64,000 bases of DNA from Ottelia alismoides (Eukaryota; Streptophyta; Magnoliopsida; Alismatales; Hydrocharitaceae). Of the stretch, positions 24,581-35,290 are shown piece by piece. The stretch covers positions 1,302,001 to 1,366,000 of the forward strand of contig JAZKJV010008261.1 of the NCBI GenBank assembly GCA_037367405.1, given 5' to 3'. The stretch's first letter is position 1. Each line of letters starts with the position of its first letter. The translations under genes were made by a program, and so were the position numbers. The notes beneath the pieces were generated by a model. That model did not search any database. It saw only the letters and a list, made by a program, of their open reading frames with translations, and was not told the DNA's origin.

Positions 24581-24612
24581 CGGCCGTTCGATCTCGGCCG
24601 ATCGAACGGCCG
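24581..24612 (+). promoter_or_regulatory. E6 LTR perfect 13-bp inverted repeat with CCGTTCGATC core
   Basis: CGGCCGTTCGATC, spacer TCGGCC, then its exact complement GATCGAACGGCCG. It lies between the G-box cluster and the TATA box. The core resembles the CCGTTGGATC motif of the E1 LTR. The same stem is in the 3' LTR near 33157-33188. Confidence 0.75.
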
Positions 24613-24769
24613 GGAACCCTTCTTCTCCAGGCCTTCTCCCCTCCGAAACCGCCGCCCCCAACCTCGCACCCTCCGCCGCCTCGTTGACCTCCCAACGGCC
24701 TCCGCTTCCCTCGCCTCGCCAACGACCTCCTCCGCGATCATCTCGCGCCTCGCCCTCCATCGCCTCTCC

Positions 24770-24777
24770 TATTTAAA
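24770..24777 (+). promoter_or_regulatory. E6 5' LTR TATA box
   Basis: CTATTTAAAGGG in GC-rich surroundings, at the position equivalent to TATA boxes in the other LTRs; repeated at 33345-33352 in the 3' LTR. Confidence 0.7.
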
Positions 24778-26713
24778 GGGCACAGCCGCCCTCGACGCTA
24801 CTCATCCGCCGATAGCAAGCAACTGAGGAGGGCGGTGACAGCGCCCCCCTCGTTCATCGGCGAGGTCCGGTGGCTCCTCCTCCAGCCTCCGTCGCCGCTC
24901 GCAGCTTCGTGTTGCCGTGCTCCCGCTCCGCCCCCTTGGCGTCGAGCCACCGACCACCGCATCGCCTTCATCAAGCAGCTCCATCGCCAGGAGAGCTGCT
25001 TCGACTCCGCTCCGCCGCCCGAAGCTTCTCCGCCGTACTTCACCGGTCATCTTCTTCGACCATCATCAACTACTCCGACTACCATCGCCATCTTCTTCGC
25101 ACCTCCTCCAACTTCGACAACCTCCAGAAGCTCCTCCATCGCTTTCGTCTCCAGCAACCAACGCTCCATCTCCGAGACCGCTTCCGCCCACGACTCCACC
25201 TTCGACACCAGCATCTTCGACAACTTCGCCTACACCCCCAGTCTTCGACTTCGTCGGCCACGACTTCGCCATCGTCAACAACGACATCGCCCACGACCAC
25301 CGACGCGCCATCGCCAACGACGCCCTACGCTCCGCCATTAAGCTCCATCTCCTCCCGACAGCCACCGCCTTCGCCATCTGCCGCAGGAGCACAGCCGGCC
25401 CTCCTCCGTCTGTCTTGGCTGATCCGCCGCACCGCCAAGCTCCACCAGGAGCGGCACCGTCCTCCGCCAGGAGCGGCTCCCCTCCGCCGCACTCGCCACC
25501 ACCGGGCGCCAGGCCCGAGACCCCCCGCACGTGAGCCGCACGTGCGTGGGGGGACGACCTCAGCCTTGCATCAGCGGCCCAGGTCACGTGCTTAGCACGT
25601 GACTGTGGGTCATTTGCAGACGCCCCCCCCGAAGTTCCCACATTCCGCGCCAGGTCCCTCCAGCAGAGGTCACGTGCAGCGCACGTGACCATTCGGAAAA
25701 ATTACATCCAGGCCCTCGGCTCTTTGGGTAACTACATATAGTCCCCCTTGCATGTGTTATTTATTTATTTTATTGCATCTGTACCCCTGTGTTTGCCATC
25801 CATTATAGACCTCTACATTGCATCATTTTATTTATTTAAAAAAAGCATGATGTTCATTGACTAATTCTCTACATTTTGACATGCTGTGGATATTTTTGTG
25901 AATTACGGTTGATTAATAAATAATTGTTTTGCGAAAATTGGAATATTTTGCCCAATCTGTGCTTGGAAATTCGTAGTTAATTAACCGTTGATTTAAAAAT
26001 TCCCCAAAAATCACATATCGTAGAGATTAAGTTGCTTGACATTGTGCCCAAAAATCTTTGCATTTGCATGCATCATTTGCCCTGTAAAAATCATTTTGTG
26101 CATTTCAATGTTTGATTTTTAATAGGTATTAAACCCCACATTTTTGAGGTCTATAATTTTTCTAAGATCTATTACCTAGTGAGAGATCTTAGATAATTTT
26201 AGTTCTCGAAAATAAGTAGGTTTAATATTTATTAAAATTAAATATTGAAAATCATTCTGTTTGCATTTAAAAATTCATAAAAAATTCATATTGCACCAAA
26301 AAAATTCCAAAAAAATTACAGTGCACTCATTTCATCACGTTTTACATTGTGGCCAATTTTCATATTTTTCGGACACCGTTTGGATGTATTTGACATTTTA
26401 GTCCCTAAAATAGGCCAAACTTGCATTTTGCATCTCATATTGCATTGAAAAAATTCCAAAAAAAAGAACGCCTTGAAAACCGAACTAAAAATTGGATAGA
26501 CATTAATCTAGGTTGTTCCTTTGCCTCCTTGTGATCGACCTTGGGACTTGCCCAAGTAAAATAAACATAAACCACAAGATTAAAATTGAATCATTATTTT
26601 GTGGTTAATTTTTGACTGTCTCCGATCGCCGCCTATAACCAACGACATATATTTATTTTCACGATCGACCATTAAAACCAACTTCTTATCACGGCTTTTG
26701 CGGGCTCGTCAGA

Positions 26714-26731
26714 TGGCGCCGTTGCCGGGGA
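26714..26731 (+). other. E6 primer binding site (tRNA-Asp)
   Basis: TGGCGCCGTTGCCGGGGA, two bases after the LTR end, an exact complement of the plant tRNA-Asp 3' end including CCA. Confidence 0.93.
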
Positions 26732-27918
26732 GGCAAACGGCTTAGTTTTTGTTTTGAAAATTTTTGTTCAGTTTTCCGAATTCGGGTAGTCTGACCCCCG
26801 ATTCGTTCATTGTAAATCCCATTTTATTTCTTGTATTTATTTTTCATCATTTCTTTCATTTATTTTATTTTTGATTATTTTTTGAGTCACTCTCTTACAA
26901 TCTCTCTCTTATTTTTCTTGCGAGGTACCCGGCGCACGTGGAGCGGTTTTTCAAGAAACCGACGCATCTTCACCGACACCCGAAGAAACCGCAATTAAAT
27001 TAAGATCGAGTCGAGTCGTGAGAGAGAGTAGAGTCTAGGTTTTTAATTTCCGCATTTTTATTTTCTGCTCATTTATAGCGGTGTCCGTTTGGACTCTCGC
27101 GTGTGTACAAGGACATTGAACTCTATTTGTGGTGTGTCGTGGCCTGTTTCACTCTCCGGAGAGGGTGGGGCCCGACTTGAGTGGCGATTAGGATAGACCT
27201 GCACATACGGCTCTTAGAGCATTTTTTATTTCTGATTGTGCTCGTAGGATCTTAAGCCACACTGCACTTTAACTGAGACGCACATTAGATCGTTCAACTT
27301 AGCCAAATTCAACTCAATTCTTCCCGCTAATAGAACTTTCTGCTTAGGTGCGGTTTTCATCGGCTTGCACGCATTTAGTATAAATTTTCAATTCTGTATT
27401 GCATCCCACATGGAGATTGCGAGGAGGCACTGTAAGTCTTCTAACTGAGCATTCATCATAAGTTTTCCGCGTGCATCGGCTTTTCCCGAATTCCTCTCTC
27501 TTGTTTTATCACATAAATCTAAAGGAAATTGGGACTGGACGGTAGACGTGAATTTGTGTTCACCTAAATTCTACAGTGATCGCCTTAATAAAACTGGGAC
27601 TGCTAAATATAGCCGATCTAAAAATCCATAAAATCAAGAATTTCTGCGGGAGAGCAACCCCGACATTGTTTGATTTTATCTTGCAGCGAGGAGAGAGACG
27701 CACACTAGGATAGAGCCCAGCTCCAAACCTAACAGCTCGTTTAAACGGCTTGCAAGATTGAATTTATCACCAACTAAAATTGAAAAGATAGCCGAACTCT
27801 TACGGCTTCATTGTGTGAGTTGGTGAACCCGGGGTTTGAATTGTGTTTGCATTGGTGTGCGTGAACCGATTTCAAGATCAATAGCCGCACATTCGATAAA
27901 AATTCTCTTGACTATCCC
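26732..27918 (+). other. E6 untranslated leader
   Basis: 1.2 kb between primer site and the first frame. No supportable frame and no strong tandem repeat. The segment GCGGGAGAGCAACCCCGAC (near 27645) resembles GCGGGAGATTAACCCCGAC at 2682-2700 in the E1 leader, so part of the leader is shared across families. Confidence 0.65.
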
Positions 27919-29532
27919 GTGCAATCATCTCTTCCCTATCTTGATTTAAACCTCATAATGGAACTCTTGTCCAAAAACTCTCACAGACCCAACTCCCCAT
28001 TCCTCTCAAAAATGACCGAACACCCATCAGAGCTATATTATGAAAACGAATTCGTATCGGTTGGACCCAAAACACCTCCTCCAAGAGACTCTCAACCACC
28101 ATCTCTTTTCACCAATTCGATAGGCTTCATGAACAACAACCCCTTCTTCAGACACGCTCCACCATACCAAGATCCGACCACTCATGATCAAAGAAATAAA
28201 TTTTACTCGGATCAACTCCACATGACTAGACTATATGAGCAACCTCCTTCCATTATTTTTAAGGAGAAATTTTCAGAAAATAATGATCATATTTCGGATA
28301 TTCCAAGAAACTCTCCTCTCACTACAAAGAGAAAAATGGAGGATGAAACTATCGAACATACACCTACTGCACCCATAATTAATCATGAACCAAATCTTGA
28401 GGATATTTCGAGGATAAATAAGAAATTCAAGTCAATAGAGGAGAGATTTCAAAAATTTACCGATCGATTCATCGCATTCTATGGTGGCTCAGACAGTAAA
28501 ATGAAAGAGGAAATAACTGGATCTGAGATTGAAAATTCTGAGGATATTCAGGGACCTATGGACAGTTCTGAAAATGGTTATGCTGTTGACCACCACCCTG
28601 AACACCAGAGCCCCTCTTCGTCTGAAGAACACCCCACACCCCCACACCACCCAGAAAATACCAAAAAAATGGAAATATTTGAAAATCACAAAAAAATTGA
28701 AAATTCAGAAAATTTCATAAAAATTGAAACTGGAGATGATCTGCGAAATTTGGATCCGACTATACGGGAAGCACTAGAAAAACGCTTGATATTTGAACTT
28801 CCCTTTATACAGGCCATTGAACACTTCCCCGACCTTAAAAGATTTATAACAGATCAATTAATGAACAAAAAGTCGGGCAGAATACGAACAAAGACTAAAA
28901 GACATATCTTGTCAATGGCCTCCTCCTTGGTGTTGAGGAGAAAAACCAAGAGCCGCATAGTAAAGCGGTTGCCCAGATTTGACTGCAAAATCAAAGACAC
29001 AATTTTCACCCATGCTCGGATTGATGATGATTCACCAATTAATATCCTCCCGACCTCTGTATTCCATGAACTCAAACTCGGACCGATTCGGAAGATACGA
29101 GAGATTGTACAATTAGCGGACCGATCGATCAAGCGTCCGAGAGGAACCATTTCTGTCATCATGAAATTCCAAGGTGCTCCGCTCAAGGTAGAATTCACGA
29201 TCATTGATATCGAGCATCAAGGAGAATTTACCCAGTCTCCAATCATTCTCGGAAAGCCATTCTTGGCATTGGCCAAGGCTAGTATCGATTGTGAGACTCG
29301 GGAAATCAATTTCACAGCATTGGAAGCACTTAAATCTGACCCTATCTTTGAGGAACCACGATCTTCTGAGGCAACCCACGAAGTCCCCAACAACCGTAAC
29401 CATGAAGCGGTAGAACAGCCCTACCCCGCAACCACACCTGAGATAGCAGTTGTTGATGAGACTATTGGTTTAGAAAATCTCCCCCCCTGCTCCATTCCCA
29501 GCCGCTCTCACCATGGACAACCATGTATATGA
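27919..29532 (+). CDS. E6 ORF1: 537-aa protein with retropepsin-like domain
   Basis: The first 160 residues are Pro-, Ser- and Asn-rich and likely disordered. Residues about 160-200 could form a coiled coil. Residues 280-350 match the pre-protease segment of E9 pol (LPFIQAIEHFPDLKRF, compare LREAFEHIPFFKKN). Residues 360-470 are a retropepsin fold: RIDDDSPINILP at the active-site loop, LADRSIKRPRG, EFTIIDIEHQG and PIILGKPFLA. The loop reads D369-D370-D371-S instead of D-T/S-G, so catalysis is doubtful. No capsid domain is seen. The start could also be Met-14 or Met-32 (MTEHPSELYY, whose position resembles the E1 Gag start). The intact frame in a young element suggests recent selection. Confidence 0.82.
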   Translation: MQSSLPYLDLNLIMELLSKNSHRPNSPFLSKMTEHPSELYYENEFVSVGPKTPPPRDSQPPSLFTNSIGFMNNNPFFRHAPPYQDPTTHDQRNKFYSDQLHMTRLYEQPPSIIFKEKFSENNDHISDIPRNSPLTTKRKMEDETIEHTPTAPIINHEPNLEDISRINKKFKSIEERFQKFTDRFIAFYGGSDSKMKEEITGSEIENSEDIQGPMDSSENGYAVDHHPEHQSPSSSEEHPTPPHHPENTKKMEIFENHKKIENSENFIKIETGDDLRNLDPTIREALEKRLIFELPFIQAIEHFPDLKRFITDQLMNKKSGRIRTKTKRHILSMASSLVLRRKTKSRIVKRLPRFDCKIKDTIFTHARIDDDSPINILPTSVFHELKLGPIRKIREIVQLADRSIKRPRGTISVIMKFQGAPLKVEFTIIDIEHQGEFTQSPIILGKPFLALAKASIDCETREINFTALEALKSDPIFEEPRSSEATHEVPNNRNHEAVEQPYPATTPEIAVVDETIGLENLPPCSIPSRSHHGQPCI

Positions 29533-29815
29533 ATCATATGATCCGGAGACTTATGCATGGGCACACACTGGGTCAACCTACTCCGACTACATGGATTACA
29601 TCAACTCGACTCAGGAATGCATCAACATCGAATCAAGAGAGAAAGAACATGCAGAGACTCTCCCCAATATTCAAATCCCCGAGGATCTCAAAATTGACAA
29701 ATCTTTCTACTACGATCCAGAGACATATGCATGGTCACACCCTGGAGCAACATTCTCTGAATATCTTGACCAAATCATCCCAAAATCGAGAATGCTCAAA
29801 CATTCGGGAGACTGA
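29513..29815 (+). CDS. E6 ORF2a: 100-aa frame with duplicated YDPETYAW motif
   Basis: Overlaps the end of ORF1 by 20 bases in another frame. It contains two copies of a 22-residue unit: YDPETYAWAHTGSTYSDYMD (residues 10-29) and YDPETYAWSHPGATFSEYLD (about 67-86). I do not recognise the domain. Conserved substitutions between the copies (T/S, D/E, Y/F) suggest they evolved as protein. It may be the continuation of ORF1 after a frame change, or a separate small protein. The position is where RT would begin in an autonomous element. Confidence 0.5.
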   Translation: MDNHVYESYDPETYAWAHTGSTYSDYMDYINSTQECINIESREKEHAETLPNIQIPEDLKIDKSFYYDPETYAWSHPGATFSEYLDQIIPKSRMLKHSGD

Positions 29816-30185
29816 GAGCAAGCACGCAGACCAAGCACCGACCAAGGAGAATCTCAATGGCTATTCATCTGGATACTCAAGTGAACCGACACCTTCACGA
29901 CGAAATAAAAAGAAAGTCACCTTTGACCTTTCGGAAGAGGAATCAGTTGATGATCCCTCATCAGGTCCGGAAAAGATGGTTTACATGAGTGAAGTCTGTT
30001 CGGCAGCCCTAAAGCCATATCTTCGTAAGGATCCAAAATTCAATTCTCGTTGGACAACTCCCGTTCCTAACTACTACTCATCCAAAGCTGATGCTCCTGC
30101 ATTCTTCAAGTACACTGGAATTCTTTCGTATGAGCTGACTGAGACCGGTGCTTCTGAGCATTCATCCGAGGACAAACCTGATTGA
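29800..30185 (+). CDS. E6 ORF2b: acidic/serine-rich continuation in a third frame
   Basis: In the frame ending at 30185, the part after about 29800 reads like real protein: GYSSGYSSEPTPSRRNKKKV, TFDLSEEESVDDPSSGPEKM, then VPNYYSSKADAPAFF. Before 29800 the same frame looks random, while ORF2a looks coding. A frame change near 29800-29815 therefore seems likely. No known domain. The start coordinate is where coding character begins, not an ATG. Confidence 0.4.
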
Positions 30186-30199
30186 CCCCAAGAAGGAAC

Positions 30200-30453
30200 G
30201 AATTCTGAGAAAACAATTGAAAAAACAAAAAGACCAGAATACATGGAGTATGCCCACTTTCAATTACTACTCCTCTGAGGATAATTCCGATGATGGATAT
30301 CTTTCATCTGACTCAAACAATTCATCCACTACCCATCATAATTTGTCTGAGGATGACACGGACAATAGTTGGGAATCATATGCCTCATCTCCGACTCATC
30401 ATTACGATCTCCCACCGCAGGCTCACAAAAAGATCAGCCGAAAACCGCCTTAA
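30200..30453 (+). CDS. E6 ORF2c: acidic tail in a fourth open segment
   Basis: In the frame ending at 30453: MPTFNYYSSEDNSDDGYLSS, then SEDDTDNSWESYASSP. NYYSS repeats the motif found in ORF2b (VPNYYSSKADA), so the chain ORF2a-2b-2c probably derives from one repeat-containing acidic protein. No known function. The ATG at 30148 belongs to the overlap with ORF2b. Confidence 0.35.
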
Positions 30454-30510
30454 TCATCGGCTACCCACCCTCCCTCCCGACCACATCGGTTCCCTTGTAC
30501 AGCTTCTTCC

Positions 30511-30815
30511 TATACTTAGGCCAAGGCCTAAGTATAGGGGGGACCGATGCCATCTGTTTATATCATTCTTCTCCTAACTCCCATTCGCTCCATATCCACC
30601 CTTCTTCCATACTTAGGCTGTTCAAAGCCTAAGTATAGGGGGAACCGACATCCACCCGTATATACTCTCCTCGTTTCCTGACTTCTTTTCTTTTCATTCT
30701 TTTTTCTTTTTTCTTTCTTTTTTCTCACTCTCTTACGCTTAGCCCGAGCTATGTCTTCTTCACGCTTCTTGTGCTCTGAGGACACAACACTCGCTAAGTA
30801 TAGGTGGGTCTGTAT
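30511..30815 (+). other. E6 array of three hairpins ending in PPT-like G tracts
   Basis: Module 1 (30511-30542): TATACTTAGGCC-aa-GGCCTAAGTATA then GGGGGG, fully paired. Module 2 (30609-30642): ATACTTAGGCT, loop GTTCAA, AGCCTAAGTAT, then AGGGGG. Module 3 (about 30735-30808) is a long version: CTTAG, GAG and TGTC on the 5' side pair with GACA, CTC and CTAAG on the 3' side, ending TATAGGTGGG. Module 3 matches the long module of E9. Confidence 0.83.
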
Positions 30816-31625
30816 ATACTATGTATATATTTTACCCATATCTCGTACTTTCGCGTAAGTCTATATGTATTTACGGGGTGGGTACTAACTTGGAAAAAAA
30901 AAACACAAAAGAAGAGTTTTACCACTAACACTGACCTGCCCAATTTTTTTGAAAAAAAAAAAGAGAAGGCTTCATATTTCAGTTTCTGCATCAAAAAAAT
31001 TCCCTTGCATAAAATGTCGAAAAAAAATGTGTGTGTGTCAGCATTTCACACCTGCACTTCATCCAACACCGCATGCATTTGCATCTATGAAAAGTCATTG
31101 GGTTCTGAACCGAGTTATGAGCCGAAACCGAGAGTGGTCTGGACTTGACCTTAATCCACCTAATTTTCAGAGGAACTTCACCGAGAAATAGAATTTTAAG
31201 AGCTTCAGGTCTTTTTGACTTAATTCCTTAAGTTCCACATGACAATGTGCAGCGTTTGACTCTTAGTGTCTAACCTGGTCTCTTCATTCTGGGTACCACT
31301 CTGGAATAGGGAATTAATTCGCACTCTCGCACTATGCACTTAGCTCAACCCAAACGGGATGTTGGAAGACTGTGTGAGTCTCTTTTCTGGTAGCGTGGAA
31401 ATCTAAAGACCGGAGTACGGGTTGAAATAAAGCTTCGGAAAAGGGATGGACGGCTGGGCACAATTTTTCTAAGACCCCAAAAAATGTACGGAACAAAAGA
31501 TTCTATATCCGTAGGGGCACAACAAGATCCAAGCAGAACCACCAAAAATTCCAAATACATAGAAGCATTCTACCAAATAAAATCCGACCAAAAAGGTCCA
31601 AGCTTCAGAAACCTGCAGATCTTGG

Positions 31626-31685
31626 TGGAGACTCAGCTACACTGGCTATCTCCACAAGGAGAGGTGACTACACTGGCCACTCTCC
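31626..31685 (+). other. E6 twin TACACTG-loop hairpins
   Basis: Hairpin 1 (31626-31654): outer stem TGGAGA/TCTCCA, inner AGC-TACACTG-GCT. Hairpin 2 (31658-31685): outer stem GGAGAG/CTCTCC around GAC-TACACTG-GCC. The stems differ in sequence from E1, E8 and E9, but the loop is the same. Confidence 0.7.
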
Positions 31686-32091
31686 AGTTCTTTTCTCTTT
31701 CTTCTATCTTCTCCCTCATTCGATTGTGAACACAGCGCGACAGACCTTAGAAGGAAATACCTGACTCCCCGAGGACGAGTTACTGGAGAGGAGAGGAGCA
31801 TGGTAGTCCGACATTCTGAATGGGAAGAGCTAAAACCCTTCACACACATGAGTCGGTTATTCAATGTTCATAGGGTATACTTTGGGAAGAGGATTGATCT
31901 AAGATGACTTCTGAGTCGAAACTGTGTCAATGATATGTAGAACTTGAGGACTGTTGATTTTAAAATTCTAAGTCTCACAGAAGTTCTGCCACATTATTAA
32001 TCCAAAGGTCGAGATTAGTTTCACTTTCACCTTCAGTTCATGGTCTTGGTATGGAACCCAGTCTCATTTCACTTCATGACATTTCTTTTTG

Positions 32092-32127
32092 ATGCTCAGG
32101 GACGAGCATGGTTTAAGTATAGGGGGA
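32092..32127 (+). other. E6 polypurine tract with upstream hairpin
   Basis: TTTAAGTATAGGGGGA (32112-32127) abuts the 3' LTR. Upstream, ATGCTC (32092-32097) pairs perfectly with GAGCAT (32104-32109) around AGGGAC. Confidence 0.88.
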
Positions 32128-35100
32128 TGATGAATCTCAGATTCACCATTCTAAGTCTCATTAATTAAAGCTCAAGTCCCTCAAAATCAACTGCATTTCT
32201 GCATTTATTCTGCATAATTAGCATTCATGCATGATTACATAAGAATTGCATTTTAGCATTAATTTCTCAAAAAATAAGAAGCCAAAAATCCAAGCCAAAA
32301 GTGACATGTGAATAGCCTAACTTCCCCTATTTTTAACTCCTTCATGCTAACACCGCATAACCCAAAATCACTTCCACTGTGTACACATCACTAACAAGAA
32401 TAAATAAAAAATACAAAAAAATAATTAACCCTGTTAAGTGGACCAAAAACTCAAACCCTAGTTTCAGGATTTTCGGACTAAAAGCCACATATCGTCCCCA
32501 TCCAATGTCCGATTTGATCCTACTCACTTTTGAACTAATGCACATTCAATTACCTTCAAAACAAGACCAAGTTCAAGTGAATCGGAGCTTGTATGTGAAA
32601 GTTGGGTTTTGGGCCTCTTTTGTATATTTTCGCGGCTTTTACTTGTATTTTATGCATTTATTTTCTTCATTTATAAAAATCCAAAAAAATTAGATTCCGA
32701 TGTCTTTTATTTATCTTTGAGTTTTCCGTATTTTTCCGGATTTTATCGTGTTAAAAATGACAAAAAAAAATTAGAAAACCAAAAATCAAGGTATTCTATG
32801 TACATGGGATACCCCAAAAATTCACTTTTTACATTTGACCGAATTTGGCTTTGATGTCTTCATGAAAGTTGTAGATCTCGTCGAGACGAGCATTTTTTGT
32901 GAAGAAACTTTTTCGATCCGGGGTCGTTTACTATTTCTTTTTGATTTTACAAAGTCTTTTTCCTTTGATTTTTCTGGTGCTGACACGTGGCAGCCTCAGA
33001 GGCCGCCATGTGTCAGTGATTTTTGGCCTTTTCTTTTCTTCTCTAAAAAAAAAATTAAAATTAAAATCACGCACGTGCGTCGCACGTGCCTCCCAGGCAC
33101 GTGCTCCGCACGTGCCTCGCCCCATCCTCCTCTCATCGCCACGTGTCGTTTTTTTCGGCCGTTCGATCTCGGCCGATCGAACGGCCGGGAACCCTTCTTC
33201 TCCAGGCCTTCTCCCCTCCGAAACTGCCGCCCCCAACCTCGCACCCTCCGCCACCTCGTTGACCTCCCAACGGCCTCCGCTTCCCTCGCCTCGCCAACGA
33301 CCTCCTCCGCGATCATCTCGCGCCTCGCCCTCCATCGCCTCTCCTATTTAAAGGGCACAGCCGCCCTCGACGCTACTCATCCGCCGATAGCAAGCAACTG
33401 AGGAGGGCGGTGACAGCGCCCCCCTCGTTCATCGGCGAGGTCCGGTGGCTCCTCCTCCATCCTCCGTCGCCGCTCGCAGCTTCGTGCTGCCGTGCTCCCG
33501 CTCCGCCCCCTTGGCGTCGAGCCACCGACCACCGCATCGCCTTCATCAAGCAGCTCCATCGCCAGGAGAGCTGCTTAGACTCCGCTCCGCCGCCCGAAGC
33601 TTCTCCGCCGTACTTCGCCGGTCGTCTTCTTCGGCCATCATCAACTACTCCGACTACCATCGCCATCTTCTTCGCACCTCCTCCAACTTCGACAACCTGC
33701 AGAAGCTCCTCCATCGCTTTCGTCTCCAGCAACCAACGCTCCATCTCCGAGACCGCTTCCGCCCACGACTCCACCTTCGACACCAGCATCTTCGACAACT
33801 TCGCCTACACCCCCGTCTTCGACTTCGTCGGCCACGACTTCGCCATCGTCAACAACGACATCGCCCACGACCACCGACGCGCCATCGCCAACGACGCCCT
33901 ACGCTCCGCCATTAAGCTCCATCTCCTCCCGACGGCCACCGCCTTCGCCATCTGCCGCAGGAGCACAGCCGGCCCTCCTCCGTCTGTCTTGGCCGATCCG
34001 CCGCACCGCCAAGCTCCACCAGGAGCGGCACCGTCCTCCGCCAGGAGCGGCTCCCCTCCGCCGCACTCGCCACCACCGGGCGCCAGGCCCGAGACCCCCC
34101 GCACGTGAGCTGCACGTGCGTGGGGGGACGACCTCAGCCTTGCATCAGCGGCCCAGGTCACGTGCTTAGCACGTGACCGTGGGTCATTTGCAGACGCCCC
34201 CCCCGAAGTTCCCACATTCCGCGCCAGGTCCTCCACCGAGAGGTCACGTGCAGCGCACGTGACCTTTCGGAAAAATTACATCCAGGCCCTCGGCTCTTTG
34301 GGTAACTACATATAGGCCCCCTTGCATGTGTTATTTATTTATTTTATTGCATCTGTACCCCTGTGTTTGCCATCCATTATAGACCTCTACATTGCATCAT
34401 TTTATTTATTTAAAAAAAGCATGATGTTCATTGACTAATTCTCTACATTTTGACATGTTGTGGATATTTTTGTGAATTACGGTTGATTAATAAATAATTG
34501 TTTTGCGAAAATTGGAATATTTTGCCCAATCTGTGCTTGGAAATTCGTAGTTAATTAACCGTTGATTTAAAAATTCCCCAAAAATCACATATCGTAGAGA
34601 TTAAGTTGCTTGACATTGTGCCCAAAAAACTTTGCATTTGCATGCATCATTTGCCCTGTAAAAATCATTTTGTGCATTTCAATGTTTGATTTTTAATAGG
34701 TATTAAACCCCACATTTTTGAGGTCTAGAATTTTTCTAAGATCTATTACCTAGTGAGAGATCTTAGATAATTTTAGTTCTCGAAAATAAGTAGGTTTAAT
34801 ATTTATTAAAATTAAATATTGAAAATCATTCTGTTTGCATTTAAAAATTCATAAAAAATTCATATTGCACCAAAAAAATTCCAAAAATATTACAGTGCAC
34901 TCATTTCATTACGTTTTACATTGTGGCCAATTTTCATATTTTTCGGACACCGTTTGGATGTATTTGACATTTTAGTCCCTAAAATAGGCCAAACTTGCAT
35001 TTTGCATCTCATATTGCATTGAAAAAATTCCAAAAAAAAGAACGCCTTGAAAACCGAACTAAAAATTGGATAGACATTAATCTAGGTTGTTCCTTTGCCT

Positions 35101-35285
35101 CCTTGTGATCGACCTTGGGACTTGCCCAAGTAAAATAAACATAAACCACGAGATTAAAATTGAATCATTATTTTGTGGTTAATTTTTGACTGTCTCCGAT
35201 CGCCGCCTACAACGAACGACATATATTTATTTTCACGATCGACCATTAAAACAAACTTCTTATCGCGGCTTTTGCGGGCTCGTCA
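32128..35285 (+). repeat. E6 3' LTR (3158 bp)
   Basis: Near-identical to 23548-26711, with scattered substitutions and short indels, for example TTTCTGCATAAAATAAG versus TTTCTCAAAAAATAAG. Its TATA box is at 33345-33352. It ends GGGCTCGTCA followed by AACAT. Parallel open frames (33410-34108 and others) are copies of those in the 5' LTR. Confidence 0.95.
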
Positions 35286-35290
35286 AACAT
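35286..35290. repeat. Right target-site duplication of E6 (AACAT)
   Basis: AACAT directly after the 3' LTR; matches 23543-23547. Confidence 0.93.

Larger units (their letters stand above)
24401..25690 (+). promoter_or_regulatory. G-box (CACGTG) cluster around the E6 LTR promoter
   Basis: I count 13 CACGTG cores in about 1.3 kb: two in the hairpin at 24401-24439, five between 24490 and 24570, and six downstream of the TATA box between 25525 and 25690. Several form inverted pairs such as GTCACGTGC-tta-GCACGTGAC and GGTCACGTGC-a-GCGCACGTGACC. The 3' LTR repeats the layout with one core changed to CATGTG. G-boxes bind plant bZIP and bHLH factors; the effect here is inferred. Confidence 0.8.
23548..26711 (+). 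repeat. E6 5' LTR (3164 bp)
   Basis: TGATGAATCTCGG...GGGCTCGTCA. Contains a near-perfect hairpin with two G-boxes (24401-24439), a G-box cluster, a perfect 13-bp stem (24581-24593 with 24600-24612), and TATTTAAA at 24770-24777. A GC-rich transcribed section (24800-25690) follows, then an AT-rich U5-like part. Overlapping open frames on both strands at 24835-25692 reflect GC-rich CTTCGAC-type repeats and are not called as genes. Confidence 0.95.
30454..32111 (+). other. E6 3' noncoding region
   Basis: 1.66 kb. A hairpin-PPT array (30511-30815), then CCATATCTCGTACTTTCGCG (30837-30856), then blocks shared with E1 such as GACCTTAATCCACCTAAT near 31148, and twin TACACTG hairpins (31626-31685). 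Small frames within it are not supported. Confidence 0.75.
23548..35285 (+). mobile_element. E6: young non-autonomous Athila-related LTR element (11.7 kb)
   Basis: Complete element with two near-identical LTRs (23548-26711, 32128-35285), an exact tRNA-Asp primer site, polypurine tract and 5-bp target duplications. The 5.4 kb internal region encodes a protease-domain protein and some acidic repeat frames. It has no reverse transcriptase, RNase H, integrase or recognisable capsid domain. It must be mobilised in trans. Cis structures (PBS, hairpin arrays, twin hairpins, PPT) match those of E1 and E9. Near-identity of the LTRs implies a recent insertion. Confidence 0.93.

Noticed and set aside
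24835..25692. Several overlapping frames of 70-241 codons on both strands of the E6 5' LTR (and copies at 33373-34236)
   Set aside because: They overlap in all frames, have low-complexity Pro/Ser/Arg/His translations, and reflect GC-rich CTTCGAC-type sequence downstream of the LTR TATA box.
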